Below are positions 26,436-35,385 of a stretch of 64,000 nt of DNA, piece after piece. This DNA comes from WSZJ01 sp964590435 (GTDB lineage Bacteria; Planctomycetota; MHYJ01; WSZJ01), in contig CAZPWT010000034.1 in the NCBI GenBank assembly GCA_964590435.1, positions 1 to 64,000 on the forward strand. Reading direction: 5' to 3'. Numbering within the stretch: the first letter of the stretch is position 1; each line of letters begins with the position of its first letter. The notes under the pieces are model-generated. The model worked only from the letters and a program-made list of their open reading frames with translations, ran no database searches and was not told the DNA's origin. The translations under genes and the position numbers were made by a program.

Positions 26436-28934
26436 ATGTCCAACCGAACAGTCCCGGGCAGGCTTCGTGAGGCCGCCATTCTCCTCGCCGGACTGGCGAT
26501 GCTGGCGGGCTGTGAGCAGTCCAAACCGCCCGCGCCACCTGCCCCGCCGAAGCCCGCCCCGGCTCCCGCCCCCGCGGCCCGCAAGCCCCCCGTCCTTGCG
26601 CCCGGCCCCGAGTTCCTCCTGTTCGACCAGGGAGGCAAGACGTGCTCCAACGAGGACTTGCTCGGCAACTTCTGGGTCGCCGACTTCATTTTCACCAAGT
26701 GCTCCGGCGTCTGCGTCGGGATGACCTCGAGCATGGGGGTCCTGCGCGCCGAAATGCTGAAGAAGCCGGAATTCAAGGACGTTCGCTGCGTAAGCTTCAG
26801 CGTGGATCCGCAGACCGACACGCCCGCCGTGCTCTCGACTTACGCGGCCAGCAACGGGGCGGCCGTGACCGGATGGACTTTCCTGACGGGGACGCGTGAC
26901 GCGGTCTGGAAAGTCTGCAAGGAAGGAATGAAGCTGCCTGTCGAAGAAGCGCCTGCGGGAAGCGCATCGATGCCCATCGTCCACAGCCAGCAGTTCGTGC
27001 TGGTCGACCGCGAGGGTTGGATCCGGGGCTATTACGACGGGCTGACCGCTGAGGGCAGGACGGCGCTGCTGGCGGATCTCGCGCTGGCCGCCGCCGAACC
27101 GCCGGCGCGGAAAGTGCTGTATCCCGAGGACGTCGCCAACCCGCCGTGGCTCAAGGAGAGGGCGGCCAGACAGATCGCCGACGCAGGCAAGTTGGAGGCT
27201 TTCCACGATTTCCACTTCACAGACCAGGTTGCATCGAGCGGCATCACGTTTCACCACCATGTCGTGGACGATGCTGCGAAGCTGTTCAAGAAGAACCACT
27301 ACGATCACGGGACCGGCATGGCGGTGGCCGACGTCGACGGGGACGGCCGCCTCGACGTCTTCTTCGTCAACCAGCTGGGGCGAAGCGAGCTCTGGGTGAA
27401 TCGCGGAAGCGGCCGCTTCGAGGATTTCACGGCGGCCTCGGGGATTTCCCAGGGAGACCGGATCGGCGTCGCCGCGTCGTTTGCGGACATCGACAACGAC
27501 GGCGACCCGGACCTGATGCTCACGAGCGTCCGCGGTGGAAACCTGCTCTATGAAAACGCCGGGGGCGGGAAGTTCACGGACATTACGGCGAAAGCCGGGG
27601 TCGGGTACGTCGGGCACTCGGCGGCCGCGGTGTTCTTCGACTTCGACCGGGACGGCCTCCTGGACCTCTGGCTGTGCAACGTGGGGGTATTCACCACCGA
27701 GAAGCGCGGGCGCGGTGGGTATTACGTCGGGGTGGAGGATGGGTTCGCGGGCCATCTGAAAGCCGAACGCCTCGATGCGAGCATTCTCTACAGGAACATG
27801 GGCGGCAATGTCTTCAAGGACGTCACCCACGACCTGCAGGTCGTCGATCTCGGCTGGAACGGCGACGCGACGGTGATGGACGGCAACGGGGACGGCTTGC
27901 CCGACCTCTACATGCTGAACATGCAGGGCCCGGACGAGTACTACGAGAACGTGGACGGCAAGTTCTTCGCGAAGAAGAGCCGCGCAGTCTTTCCGGCCAC
28001 ACCCTTCGGCTCCATGGGCGCCGAGGTGCTGGACTACAACGGCGACGGTCTCCTTGATGTCTTCGTCGTGGACATGCACACGGACATGGCCCCGGCGGAC
28101 GGCATGCCTCCCGACAGGGAGAAAGAGAAGATCCCCATTAACCAGATGTTCCCGAAATCGATGCTCCACACGGACGCGCCGCTGGTTTGCGGCAATGCCC
28201 TCTTCCGGAACCAGGGAGGCGGTCACTACCAGGAGGTCTCCGACGAAGCCGGGGCCGAAACCTACTGGCCCTGGGGCATTTCCGCGGGAGACCTGAACGC
28301 GGACGGGTTCGAAGACGTCTTCGTGACCGCGGGCATGGGCTACCCGTTCCGGTACGCGATCAACAGCGTTCTGCTGAATCAGGCCGGCCGGAAGTTCGCA
28401 GACGCCGAATTCATCCTCGGGGTCGAGCCGCGAAGAGGCGGAAGGACCTGCATGCCGTGGTTTGAGCTGAACTGCGGAGGGGCCGACAAGGGCCACAGGG
28501 CCGCGCCCAAGGACTACCAGGGCAGGGCTATTGTCTGGGGCTCCCTGAGCACGAGGTCTTCCGTCATCTTCGATATCGACGACGACGGGGACCTCGATAT
28601 CGTCACCTCCGAGCACAACGACGTCCCGCAGGTCCTGATCAGCGATCTCACGGATCGGAGGGCGGTGCACTTCCTGAAGGTCCGCTTGACAGGCTCGAAA
28701 TCGAATCGCTCGGGCATCGGGGCTACCGTCACGGTCAAGGTGGGCGAACGCCGTTTGGTCCAGGCCAACGACGGCAAGTCCGGCTACCTCGCCCAGAGCG
28801 ACTACCCCCTGTACTTCGGCCTTGGGGACCCCGATCACGCGGACTCGATCGAGGTGCTCTGGCCTTCCGGGGCACGGACGACGATGCCGGGACCGATCAA
28901 GTGCAATACGCTGGTGAAGATCGAGGAGAAGTGA
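26436..28934 (+). CDS. SCO1-domain / FG-GAP / ASPIC-UnbV fusion lipoprotein
   Basis: An 832-residue lipoprotein (LAGLAMLAGCEQ). Residues about 55-215 are a SCO1/SenC thioredoxin-fold domain with the copper ligands in FIFTKCSGVCVGMTS (CxxxC) and the distal His in PIVHSQQFVL. A seven-bladed FG-GAP propeller follows, with Asp-rich calcium loops such as DVDGDGRLDVFF, DIDNDGDPDLML, DFDRDGLLDLWL, DYNGDGLLDVFV and DIDDDGDLDIVT. An ASPIC/UnbV domain closes the protein (about 745-832, NRSGIGATVTVKVG and IEVLWPSGARTT). SCO1 delivers copper to CuA of cytochrome oxidase. The fusion to a propeller-ASPIC module suggests a surface or periplasmic copper-binding assembly. It directly follows the degenerate CuA-like gene. 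Confidence 0.88.
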   Translation: MSNRTVPGRLREAAILLAGLAMLAGCEQSKPPAPPAPPKPAPAPAPAARKPPVLAPGPEFLLFDQGGKTCSNEDLLGNFWVADFIFTKCSGVCVGMTSSMGVLRAEMLKKPEFKDVRCVSFSVDPQTDTPAVLSTYAASNGAAVTGWTFLTGTRDAVWKVCKEGMKLPVEEAPAGSASMPIVHSQQFVLVDREGWIRGYYDGLTAEGRTALLADLALAAAEPPARKVLYPEDVANPPWLKERAARQIADAGKLEAFHDFHFTDQVASSGITFHHHVVDDAAKLFKKNHYDHGTGMAVADVDGDGRLDVFFVNQLGRSELWVNRGSGRFEDFTAASGISQGDRIGVAASFADIDNDGDPDLMLTSVRGGNLLYENAGGGKFTDITAKAGVGYVGHSAAAVFFDFDRDGLLDLWLCNVGVFTTEKRGRGGYYVGVEDGFAGHLKAERLDASILYRNMGGNVFKDVTHDLQVVDLGWNGDATVMDGNGDGLPDLYMLNMQGPDEYYENVDGKFFAKKSRAVFPATPFGSMGAEVLDYNGDGLLDVFVVDMHTDMAPADGMPPDREKEKIPINQMFPKSMLHTDAPLVCGNALFRNQGGGHYQEVSDEAGAETYWPWGISAGDLNADGFEDVFVTAGMGYPFRYAINSVLLNQAGRKFADAEFILGVEPRRGGRTCMPWFELNCGGADKGHRAAPKDYQGRAIVWGSLSTRSSVIFDIDDDGDLDIVTSEHNDVPQVLISDLTDRRAVHFLKVRLTGSKSNRSGIGATVTVKVGERRLVQANDGKSGYLAQSDYPLYFGLGDPDHADSIEVLWPSGARTTMPGPIKCNTLVKIEEK

Positions 28935-29007
28935 AGCCGGTGTGACAGGCGAACGTCCTCGGGCGGCGCTGGATTTTTACGGACACCCTTGCGCAAGGAG
29001 GAGAAGC

Positions 29008-29127
29008 ATGCGTTTCGCACGGCTGGTTCGGAAAATGCTCATCATCGTGGCGCTCGCCGGCGTGGCCACCGTCGCCACGGGCTGTCCCCACCACCCGCAC
29101 CGTCCCTACGTCCCGCACCCGCACTAA
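29008..29127 (+). CDS. Tiny His/Pro-rich lipoprotein
   Basis: A 39-residue protein preceded by AAGGAGGAG about 5 nt before the ATG, one of the strongest ribosome sites in the window. A basic, hydrophobic signal (MLIIVALAGVATVATG) ends at a Cys. The mature peptide is only 14 residues, CPHHPHRPYVPHPH, with five His. It lies 73 nt downstream of the SCO1-ASPIC fusion, so a metal (copper) binding role is plausible but inferred. The lipobox is slightly non-standard (A-T-G-C). Confidence 0.68.
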   Translation: MRFARLVRKMLIIVALAGVATVATGCPHHPHRPYVPHPH

Positions 29128-29137
29128 CCGTCGAAAC

Positions 29138-29174
29138 CCGGGGTGCGCACCCGGCCGTCCCGGTCGCACCCCGG
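29138..29174. terminator. Hairpin between convergent genes
   Basis: A 10-bp stem (29138-29147 with 29165-29174, CCGGGGTGCG type) with a 17-nt loop lies between the convergent His-rich lipoprotein and GAF-like genes. No T-tract follows, so intrinsic termination is uncertain. Confidence 0.4.
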
Positions 29175-29175
29175 C

Positions 29176-29724
29176 CTACGTCTGGGCTCCCCTGGCTTTC
29201 AACGCCGCCGCCAGTCGTCCCGCGGCCGTCATTGCGAAGCCGCCCCGCCGCGCGTCCTCGGCCAGAGGAGTGCGGCTCAGGAACTCCACCACGCCGCGCG
29301 TCTGCGGTCCTTCCACCGCCGGCACGAACACCCCGCCGCGCAGCCCCGCCGCCTTCGCGCCTTCCTTGCGCCGGAACGTCATCTCCGTCTCGAGGTCGAG
29401 GCAGATCACCGGCCGCCGGTTGAGGAACGCTCCCCACAGGAGCCCGATCCCGTACTTGGTGGGGCTCGAGACGCTCGCGTCCCGGTACGCCTGCATCTTC
29501 GGGTCCGCCATCCAGTACGGCCCCGGGTCGAGGCGCTGCTCCCCCGAATCCGGGATCCACGCCTGCCCGAAGTCCCACTTGCCGTAGGTGCAGATCTCCC
29601 TCACCCCCGTCGCGATCGCCAGCTCCGGCGAACCCGCGTCCGCCACCGCTTTCGTGAGGGACTCGAGGAAGCGGTAGTCCTTGTCGCTGAGGACGAAGTC
29701 GAAGAAGTGTGATTCGGGGGGCAT
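29176..29724 (-). CDS. GAF-domain-like protein
   Basis: A 182-residue protein that reads as a single GAF-type sensor domain: an N-terminal helix DKDYRFLESLTKAVADA, then EICTYGKWDFGQAWIPD (a typical GAF beginning), and a C-terminal GVVEFLSRTPLAED strand-helix. No output domain is attached. It may bind a small ligand or act as a signalling partner. Function unknown. Confidence 0.65.
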   Translation of the reverse strand: MPPESHFFDFVLSDKDYRFLESLTKAVADAGSPELAIATGVREICTYGKWDFGQAWIPDSGEQRLDPGPYWMADPKMQAYRDASVSSPTKYGIGLLWGAFLNRRPVICLDLETEMTFRRKEGAKAAGLRGGVFVPAVEGPQTRGVVEFLSRTPLAEDARRGGFAMTAAGRLAAALKARGAQT

Positions 29725-29766
29725 GGCGGTGAGAGGGATGATACGCGAAACGGGCGGGCGAAGAGC

Positions 29767-30642
29767 CTACCAGCGGAGGTCCGAGGACTCCCCGCCGGCG
29801 ATCGGGTCGGGGAGTTTCTGGGCCAGTTCCGATCCCAGGAGCGCGTCGCCCTGCCGGTAGCACAGCGCCAGGCGCTTGAGCGTGCATTCCTCGGCGCTGC
29901 AGTTCCAGGGGTGCAGGTGCCGCCGCACGTTCTCGCACGAATCCGCACCGGGGAGCTTCTTCAGGTCTTCCACCGCCGCGGCCCGCAGGCCCCGCAGTTC
30001 CTTGAGGTCGGCCGCCTTCGCGAATTCCCGCCCGCGCTCCAGCTCGGCCGAGAGTCGCTCGGCTTTCCACCAGCCGCGCACGTAATGGCAGATCCCGCGC
30101 TTCGGGTGAACCACGTACATCTCGATCCCGCCGTGGCCCTCCGCCGTGTACGCGAGTTCTTTCGTCTTCCCGTTCTCCAGCCCGGGCACGTCCTTCGCCG
30201 CGACCCAGACCGCCACGTAGCCGCGCAGCGACCGGACCGTTCCCGGGGCGGCCAGCGCTTCCCGGAGTCGCACGCCCTCGACGGTGGCGGGCTCCTCGCG
30301 CGTCCCGTCGCCGCGCACGACAAGGCACGGCCAGTCCAGCTTCGCCGCCTGCTTCAGCCCCTCCTCCGTCGTGTCCGCCCAGATCGTCGGCCCGCCGTGC
30401 CCCAGGATCCGCTCCAGCCGCGCCCGCGCCTCGGCGTCCTTCTCCGCCGCCAGCGCCGCCGTCATCGCGTCCCGCGCTTCCACCCACCTCCGGTCCAGCT
30501 CCGTTTCGCACGCCTCGCGCCGCGCCGCGTCCTCCGAACGCAGGCCCTCGAGGAGCGCCGAAACCGGTTCCGGCGCAGGGTCGCCCGCGGCGGCGAGAAG
30601 GGAGAGCAGGGAAGCGAGGGCGGCGGCGAGGAATCGCGACAT
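29767..30642 (-). CDS. Secreted protein of unknown function
   Basis: A 291-residue protein with a clear signal peptide (MSRFLAAALASLLSLLAAAG). The N-terminal mature part has helical repeats like HEAT units (ALLEGLRSEDAARREACETEL, residues about 30-80). A domain with WPCLVVRGDG and WVAAKDVPG suggests a thioredoxin-like or redox fold, but it has no CxxC. The C-terminal region has four cysteines (CENVRRHLHPWNCSAEEC ... C). The ATG at 30642 was selected because the upstream extension lacks a signal and overlaps the divergent neighbour. Confidence 0.6.
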   Translation of the reverse strand: MSRFLAAALASLLSLLAAAGDPAPEPVSALLEGLRSEDAARREACETELDRRWVEARDAMTAALAAEKDAEARARLERILGHGGPTIWADTTEEGLKQAAKLDWPCLVVRGDGTREEPATVEGVRLREALAAPGTVRSLRGYVAVWVAAKDVPGLENGKTKELAYTAEGHGGIEMYVVHPKRGICHYVRGWWKAERLSAELERGREFAKAADLKELRGLRAAAVEDLKKLPGADSCENVRRHLHPWNCSAEECTLKRLALCYRQGDALLGSELAQKLPDPIAGGESSDLRW

Positions 30643-30771
30643 CGGGGGCTCCTGGAGTTCGGGACCGAAATCAGACGCCCGGCGGCCGCGGAAGTTCCCG
30701 ATTCTCCCCGGGCTCGATCCCGGTATCCTCGCCGTCCCGGGCGCGCTTCGCCCGGACTTGGGAGACACCGC

Positions 30772-31164
30772 ATGGGCCTGAACGAGAAACGCAAGATGAA
30801 GGAAATCCAGGACACCGCGCTTCCGGAACGCACCCGGGAGCTCCTCGAGATCACCGGCTCGCCCATCGCCTACGACATCGACTGGCCCGCGTTCCAGGAC
30901 TCCTTCGAGGCGCTCAACTTCCTCGACAACGTCGCCTGCCACCGGCTCAACATGGCGCTGCGCGTCATCTGCGTGGACCAGCTTGGCAAGGACGCGGTGA
31001 AGGACGCCCTGAAGAAGGTGCGCATCGTGAACGTCAAGGACCTAGCTGCCAAGAAGCTCGAGTTCGGCGGCGGGGTGCTCACGATGACCGGCGCGTACGC
31101 CGCGGGGCTGTCCGGCGCGTTCTCCGACAACGAGATCCGCGCAAAGCTGATGGAAGGGCTGTAG
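30772..31164 (+). CDS. Hypothetical cytoplasmic protein
   Basis: A 130-residue protein with no signal peptide or membrane segment. The N-terminal third is charged and helical (LNEKRKMKEIQDTALPERTRELLEITG is its character). The C-terminal part reads LEFGGGVLTMTGAYAAGLSGAFSDNEIRAKLM. It is divergent from the upstream secreted-protein gene and convergent with the PIN-toxin gene. No family recognised. Confidence 0.55.
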   Translation: MGLNEKRKMKEIQDTALPERTRELLEITGSPIAYDIDWPAFQDSFEALNFLDNVACHRLNMALRVICVDQLGKDAVKDALKKVRIVNVKDLAAKKLEFGGGVLTMTGAYAAGLSGAFSDNEIRAKLMEGL

Positions 31165-31191
31165 GCCTGAGTCGCATGCAGACTCTTCTCT

Positions 31192-31617
31192 TCAGAGGCC
31201 GAGCCGTTTGAGAAGCCTGGCCGTCGTGTGCACTTCGATTCCCGTCCCATCGAAGTCGTGGTCATTCGACCAGACCGGCGCATCGAGGTGCAGCGCGAGT
31301 GCCAGAACGTCTGAGTCGTCCGTGTCGCGCCCCCTCAATCTCCGGGCAGCCTCCGCCAGCGACCGAACATAGCTCGCCGCCGGATGAACGGCCGCCGGAA
31401 GCGCCGCAAGCGCCAGCGCCACGTTTCCCGGGTCGAGCCCCTTCCGCACGGCCATGGAAGCCGCGTAGCGGGCCACCTCGTCCAGGGTCGGCTCCGCCAC
31501 GTGGATCGTCAGCCCGGGCGATGCGAACACCCTCGCCGCGGCGCCCCCGACGATCGCCGACAGCAGAACGTTCGCGTCAGCGACGACGAGCGCGACGGGT
31601 TTGCTTGAACTCGGCAA
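31192..31617 (-). CDS. PIN-domain toxin (VapC-type)
   Basis: A 141-residue PIN-fold ribonuclease. The acidic metal site is visible in VVADANVLLSAI (Asp, about 14), TLDEVARYA (Glu, about 44), DTDDSDVLALAL (Asp cluster, about 101) and WSNDHDFDG (about 118). VapC toxins cut specific RNAs and are neutralised by a co-expressed antitoxin. Here the antitoxin-like gene lies directly upstream and overlaps it by 41 nt. Pairing is inferred from this arrangement. Confidence 0.82.
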   Translation of the reverse strand: MPSSSKPVALVVADANVLLSAIVGGAAARVFASPGLTIHVAEPTLDEVARYAASMAVRKGLDPGNVALALAALPAAVHPAASYVRSLAEAARRLRGRDTDDSDVLALALHLDAPVWSNDHDFDGTGIEVHTTARLLKRLGL

Positions 31618-31837
31618 GGATCTCGGCCTCCGTGGCGCCCTTCTTCTTCAGCTGCCTCGCGATGTCCGCCGTCAGCATCTGGAACACCTGCCGCCGCAGG
31701 TCGAGAGGAAGCTGCTCGCCCAGCTGCGGCAGGAACACGCCGGCCACACGGCCGCGCCGCAGAACGAGCACCGGCTCGCGCGAGCGGAGCATCGCCGTCG
31801 CCTTGTCGCGGAACTCCCGGACGGATGCGAATCTCAT
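31577..31837 (-). CDS. Antitoxin (Phd/VapB-like)
   Basis: An 86-residue protein starting MRFASVREFRDKATAMLRS, the usual Phd/YefM-type N-terminal DNA-binding fold. VLVLRRGRVAGVFLP follows, then a helical, basic C-terminus that would wrap the toxin. The ATG at 31837 is preceded within 20 nt by a perfect palindrome and a TATAAT box, consistent with autoregulation. It overlaps the PIN toxin gene. Confidence 0.78.
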   Translation of the reverse strand: MRFASVREFRDKATAMLRSREPVLVLRRGRVAGVFLPQLGEQLPLDLRRQVFQMLTADIARQLKKKGATEAEILAEFKQTRRARRR

Positions 31838-31861
31838 GTGGTCACCTTGGTGACCATTATA
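31838..31861 (-). promoter_or_regulatory. Antitoxin promoter with palindromic operator
   Basis: GGTCACC (31840-31846) and GGTGACC (31849-31855) form a perfect 7-bp inverted repeat with a 2-nt spacer. On the minus strand it lies directly downstream of a consensus -10 TATAAT (about 31856-31861) and just before the antitoxin ATG. Binding by the antitoxin here would block initiation, the usual autoregulation of such pairs. No clear -35 was found. Confidence 0.6.
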
Positions 31862-31922
31862 CACAAATAGTGCGACACGGTGCCCACCTAATAGGCCCGG
31901 CGGCTGACTCAACCCACAAGAG

Positions 31923-32870
31923 TCAGCGTTTTCGTTTCTCACCGTACCCCGGGAGTCTGCGAATGAGTCCCTCCATGGAATCCGCGACTCGGAGCGCTTC
32001 CTCCTTGGAGGTGGTCGCCGCCCGCACGAAGTTCGTGTATGAACACTCCAGATCCCGGGCGGCAAGCTGCTGGTCCTCCGAGGGCTCCTGGAACATGCCC
32101 ACGAGCTCCCGCCGAACTCGGGGGGCCTTGGCACAAAGCCAACTAGCCTCCACGCATGCCCGGAACATGTTCGAATTCCCGAGGAAATCCCGGACGTTCT
32201 TTAGCCCTTCGACGAGGTCCTCTGCTGAATAGGGGCCCGGATGGGGGTCCGGGTCACCGGTGAACGGGCTGCCGAGTAATCCCTGGCCGAATCGGAGTTC
32301 ACACTCCCGATTCGTCGGTTCCGAAATCCCCAATGTGGCCAGATAGGAGGGATCTGGAACGCTGCTGGGGGCGTCTCTGCGGAGAATAAACGTGATGCCT
32401 CCCATGAGTTCGCTGCCCGCATCTGGAGGCGTGGAAATCACATCTGCGGGGGCGATCCATTGCCACCGCCACTCATTCCGGATATTCCGAATGACGACGG
32501 CGTACCGGTTTCCCTGCTTCCATCGGACCTCCGGAAGTCCGCCCTCACCTGAATTCCAGTTGAAGTAGCGACTCCGACCGTCCGTCCGGAATCTGCCGAG
32601 TTGGGGCGTATGCGGAAAGGAATTCCCAGACCAACCGTACGTGTCCAGAAACTGGACCTTCTCTCCATCTTCGCAGGCGATGCCGAGAAACTCCGTGTCA
32701 GGGGGCACGTTTTCAACAATGACGCCCATTCGGTCCTTGGGGTGGTCGTGGCGATAGATGAGCCATTCATTCAGGTAAATCAGGCCGATCGGGAACCCTA
32801 TCAGCAGTGCAAGGCACCCGATTGCCAGCGGCCACCGAGACGGTCTTCCAGGACCAGACGCGCTTTCCAT
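31923..32870 (-). CDS. Membrane-anchored protein of unknown function
   Basis: A 315-residue protein with one N-terminal transmembrane helix (WPLAIGCLALLIGFPIGLIY, about residues 13-35) and a long extracytoplasmic part. The latter contains aromatic and charged blocks such as GRSRYFNWNSGEGG and RNEWRWQWIAP. The ATG at 32870 places the membrane segment near the N-terminus; an upstream in-frame start adds 23 unlikely residues. G+C is lower by eye than in its neighbours. No family recognised. Confidence 0.55.
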   Translation of the reverse strand: MESASGPGRPSRWPLAIGCLALLIGFPIGLIYLNEWLIYRHDHPKDRMGVIVENVPPDTEFLGIACEDGEKVQFLDTYGWSGNSFPHTPQLGRFRTDGRSRYFNWNSGEGGLPEVRWKQGNRYAVVIRNIRNEWRWQWIAPADVISTPPDAGSELMGGITFILRRDAPSSVPDPSYLATLGISEPTNRECELRFGQGLLGSPFTGDPDPHPGPYSAEDLVEGLKNVRDFLGNSNMFRACVEASWLCAKAPRVRRELVGMFQEPSEDQQLAARDLECSYTNFVRAATTSKEEALRVADSMEGLIRRLPGYGEKRKR

Positions 32871-32919
32871 GTGCGCATGGTAGCAGTCCGGGTGGCCGCC
32901 ACGATGAGCGTAACGGAGG

Positions 32920-35325
32920 CTATCGGTGTGCCGGTTCAACCTGTGCGGGCAACGCAGTCTGCTTCGTCAATTGCGCAAGAAGAGCTTCGGCCACCTCCTT
33001 CGCCTTCCCCCCCGTCTCGTTCGCCGGCCCGACGCACGACGGACATCCGCCGGAGCACGGGCACGCTTCCAGCAGTTCCATCGCCCGCGCCATGAGTTGC
33101 GGGTGCAACTCCCAGAGCGCCTGGGAGAACCCGACGCCGCCGGGGAAGGAGTCGTAGAGGAAGATCGTCGGGCGGAACGTGGCGAGCGCTTCCACGGGAA
33201 CCGAAGCGTCCTTCAGTTTGACCTCGCGGGCCTTGCTGACGCGCTGGCCTTCCATCGCAAACCACTCGGCCTCGGTGTCGCCGACGACGTGGTGGAGGTC
33301 ACGGCGGTCGCACATGAGGAGGAACGGGGCGAGGTGGTGGAGCAGGTAAGCGAGCCCGGTGGTGCCGTCGAGCAGATCGGCGCGGCTGTACCCAAGGTCC
33401 TTGAGCGCGTCCGGCTCGATCGTGAACCAGTAGCTCGTCGTCTGCATCTCGTGGTCGGGGAGCTGGACCTCGCCGAAGCCGACGTTTTCGCGCGTCGCGA
33501 ACTTGATCTTCTTGAAGCCGCTGACGCGCCAGGCGACGTGGACTTCGCCGTGCTCGCGCCTGGCGGCCGGGGCGTCGGCGTGGTCGAAGATGTCGATGAC
33601 GCGGACGGAGGTGTTGGTGATGGCCTCGGTGTAGTAGTCGACGTCGACGGGTTTGACGTAGGCGCGGTGCTGCGCGTAGTCGAGGCGGGTGACGTGGTAC
33701 GGCTTGCTCTCGCAGAGGTAGATCGCCTCGGGGTAGACGGTGGACGGCGCGCTTTCGAAGTCGACCTCGGCGATGACCTTGTTCTGCTGCGACTCGTCCA
33801 TGATGACGAAGTTCTCGTTGTTCACGCTCCGGAGCGGCACGGTGTCGGCGGGGTAGACCTGGCTGGCCCAGTGCCACGAGCCGCCGGCGAAGTGCAGGAT
33901 TTTGCGTTCGCCGAGGACGTCCAGGATCTCCTTGATGGTGCCGAGGCTGGAAGCGGGGCCGAACGCCTCGCCCGCCGGGAGCGGGAGCTCGAAGCACGCG
34001 CACTTCAGGTGCTCGACGAGGATCGAGAGGTTGTCCGGGTTCACGAGGCCGTGTTCCGGCGAGCGCCCGAAGAAGTACTCCGGGTGCGCCGCGAGGAACT
34101 GGTCCATCGGCTCGCTGCGCGCCACGAACGCCGCCACCGACAGGCCGCTTCGACGCCCCGCGCGCCCGGCCTGCTGCCAGAGGCTTGCGATCGTTCCCGG
34201 GTAACCCGCGATCACCGCCGCGTCGAGCGCGCCGATGTCGATGCCGAGCTCGAGCGCGTTGGTCGAGACGACGCCCTGGATGTTCCCGGCGCGCAGCTCG
34301 CGCTCGATCTCCCGCCGCGTGTTCGGCAGCAGCCCGCCGCGGTACGCGCGGATCCGCCCCGCGTCGTGCGGCATTTTCTCGAAGCGCTCCTTCAGGTACG
34401 TCGTCAGCACTTCCGCGTTCAGCCGGCTCGTCGCGAACACGATCGTCTGCACGCCCGACTTGATGAACTCCTCCGCGATCCGCCGCGCCGCCGTCACGTA
34501 CGACCCGCGGATGCCGAGCTCGCGGTTCACGATCGGCGGGTTGTACATCAGGAACAGTTTCTCCCCGGCCGGCGCCCCGTTCTCGTCGATCAGCTCGACC
34601 GGCCGCTCGACCAGCTTCTCCGCCAGCTCCCGGGGATTGGCGATCGTCGCCGAGCACAGGATGAACTTCGGGTCCGACCCGTGGAACCGGCAGATCCGCT
34701 TCAGCCGCCGGAACACGTTCCCGAGATGGCTCCCGAACACCCCGCGGTACGTGTGCAGCTCGTCCACCACGATGTATTTCAGGTTCTGGAACAGCTTCGC
34801 CCATTTCGTATGGTGCGGCAGCACCCCCTGGTGAAGCATGTCCGGGTTCGTCACCACGATCTGCCCGCTGGCCCGGATCGCCCGCCGCGCGTCGTCCGGC
34901 GTATCGCCGTCGAAGGTGTGCGCCTTGATGGAAGCGCCGGTGCCGGCGATGACCTCGTCGAGTTCCGCGAGCTGGTCCTGCGACAGCGCCTTCGTCGGGA
35001 ACAGGTACAGCGCGCGGCTGGAAGGGTCGTCCAGGATCGCCTTCAGCACCGGCAGGTTGTAGCAGAGCGTCTTCCCGCTCGCGGTCGGCGTCACCACCAC
35101 GAAGTCCTTCCCGGACAGCGCCAGCTCCGCCGCCCGCGCCTGGTGGACGTACGGCCGCTCGATCCCGCGTTTCGCGAAAGCCTCGCGAAGCACCGCCGGC
35201 ACCGCCGCCGGCCAGTCCGCGTACCGCGCCGCCCGCGCCGGCAGCTTCTTCATCCCCGCCAGCGTGCCCTTCTTCGTCCACTCCTCGACGAGCCGGTCGA
35301 GAAGGGCCTGCGGTACCGAACTCAT
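32920..35325 (-). CDS. MrfA/YprA-like DEAD/DEAH-box DNA helicase
   Basis: An 801-residue superfamily 2 helicase with a C-terminal DUF1998 region. RecA domain 1 has the Q-like PYVHQARAAE, Walker A VTPTASGKT, Walker B VVDELHTYRG and motif III ILCSATIANP. Domain 2 (about 280-440) has VVSTNALELGID and QQAGRAGRRSG. The C-terminus carries the four-cysteine zinc cluster CPCSGGCPSC typical of MrfA/Hrq1-like helicases. MrfA proteins work in repair of mitomycin-type DNA damage in Bacillus. A mrfB-like exonuclease is not adjacent, although a DEDD/YprB-like gene lies at 15.4 kb in this window. The start ATG is at 35325. Confidence 0.9.
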   Translation of the reverse strand: MSSVPQALLDRLVEEWTKKGTLAGMKKLPARAARYADWPAAVPAVLREAFAKRGIERPYVHQARAAELALSGKDFVVVTPTASGKTLCYNLPVLKAILDDPSSRALYLFPTKALSQDQLAELDEVIAGTGASIKAHTFDGDTPDDARRAIRASGQIVVTNPDMLHQGVLPHHTKWAKLFQNLKYIVVDELHTYRGVFGSHLGNVFRRLKRICRFHGSDPKFILCSATIANPRELAEKLVERPVELIDENGAPAGEKLFLMYNPPIVNRELGIRGSYVTAARRIAEEFIKSGVQTIVFATSRLNAEVLTTYLKERFEKMPHDAGRIRAYRGGLLPNTRREIERELRAGNIQGVVSTNALELGIDIGALDAAVIAGYPGTIASLWQQAGRAGRRSGLSVAAFVARSEPMDQFLAAHPEYFFGRSPEHGLVNPDNLSILVEHLKCACFELPLPAGEAFGPASSLGTIKEILDVLGERKILHFAGGSWHWASQVYPADTVPLRSVNNENFVIMDESQQNKVIAEVDFESAPSTVYPEAIYLCESKPYHVTRLDYAQHRAYVKPVDVDYYTEAITNTSVRVIDIFDHADAPAARREHGEVHVAWRVSGFKKIKFATRENVGFGEVQLPDHEMQTTSYWFTIEPDALKDLGYSRADLLDGTTGLAYLLHHLAPFLLMCDRRDLHHVVGDTEAEWFAMEGQRVSKAREVKLKDASVPVEALATFRPTIFLYDSFPGGVGFSQALWELHPQLMARAMELLEACPCSGGCPSCVGPANETGGKAKEVAEALLAQLTKQTALPAQVEPAHR

Positions 35326-35341
35326 ACCTAACTCCTGGTCG

Positions 35342-35366
35342 AAAAAAAAGAGCCCGCGGGGGGCTC
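35342..35366 (-). terminator. Intrinsic terminator of the HTH-response regulator gene
   Basis: A 6-bp GAGCCC/GGGCTC stem (35350-35355 with 35361-35366) with a 5-nt loop is followed on the minus strand by eight T residues (35349-35342). It lies just after the response regulator stop and just before the helicase ATG. Confidence 0.8.
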
Positions 35367-35385
35367 GGTGGGATTTGGGAAACGG

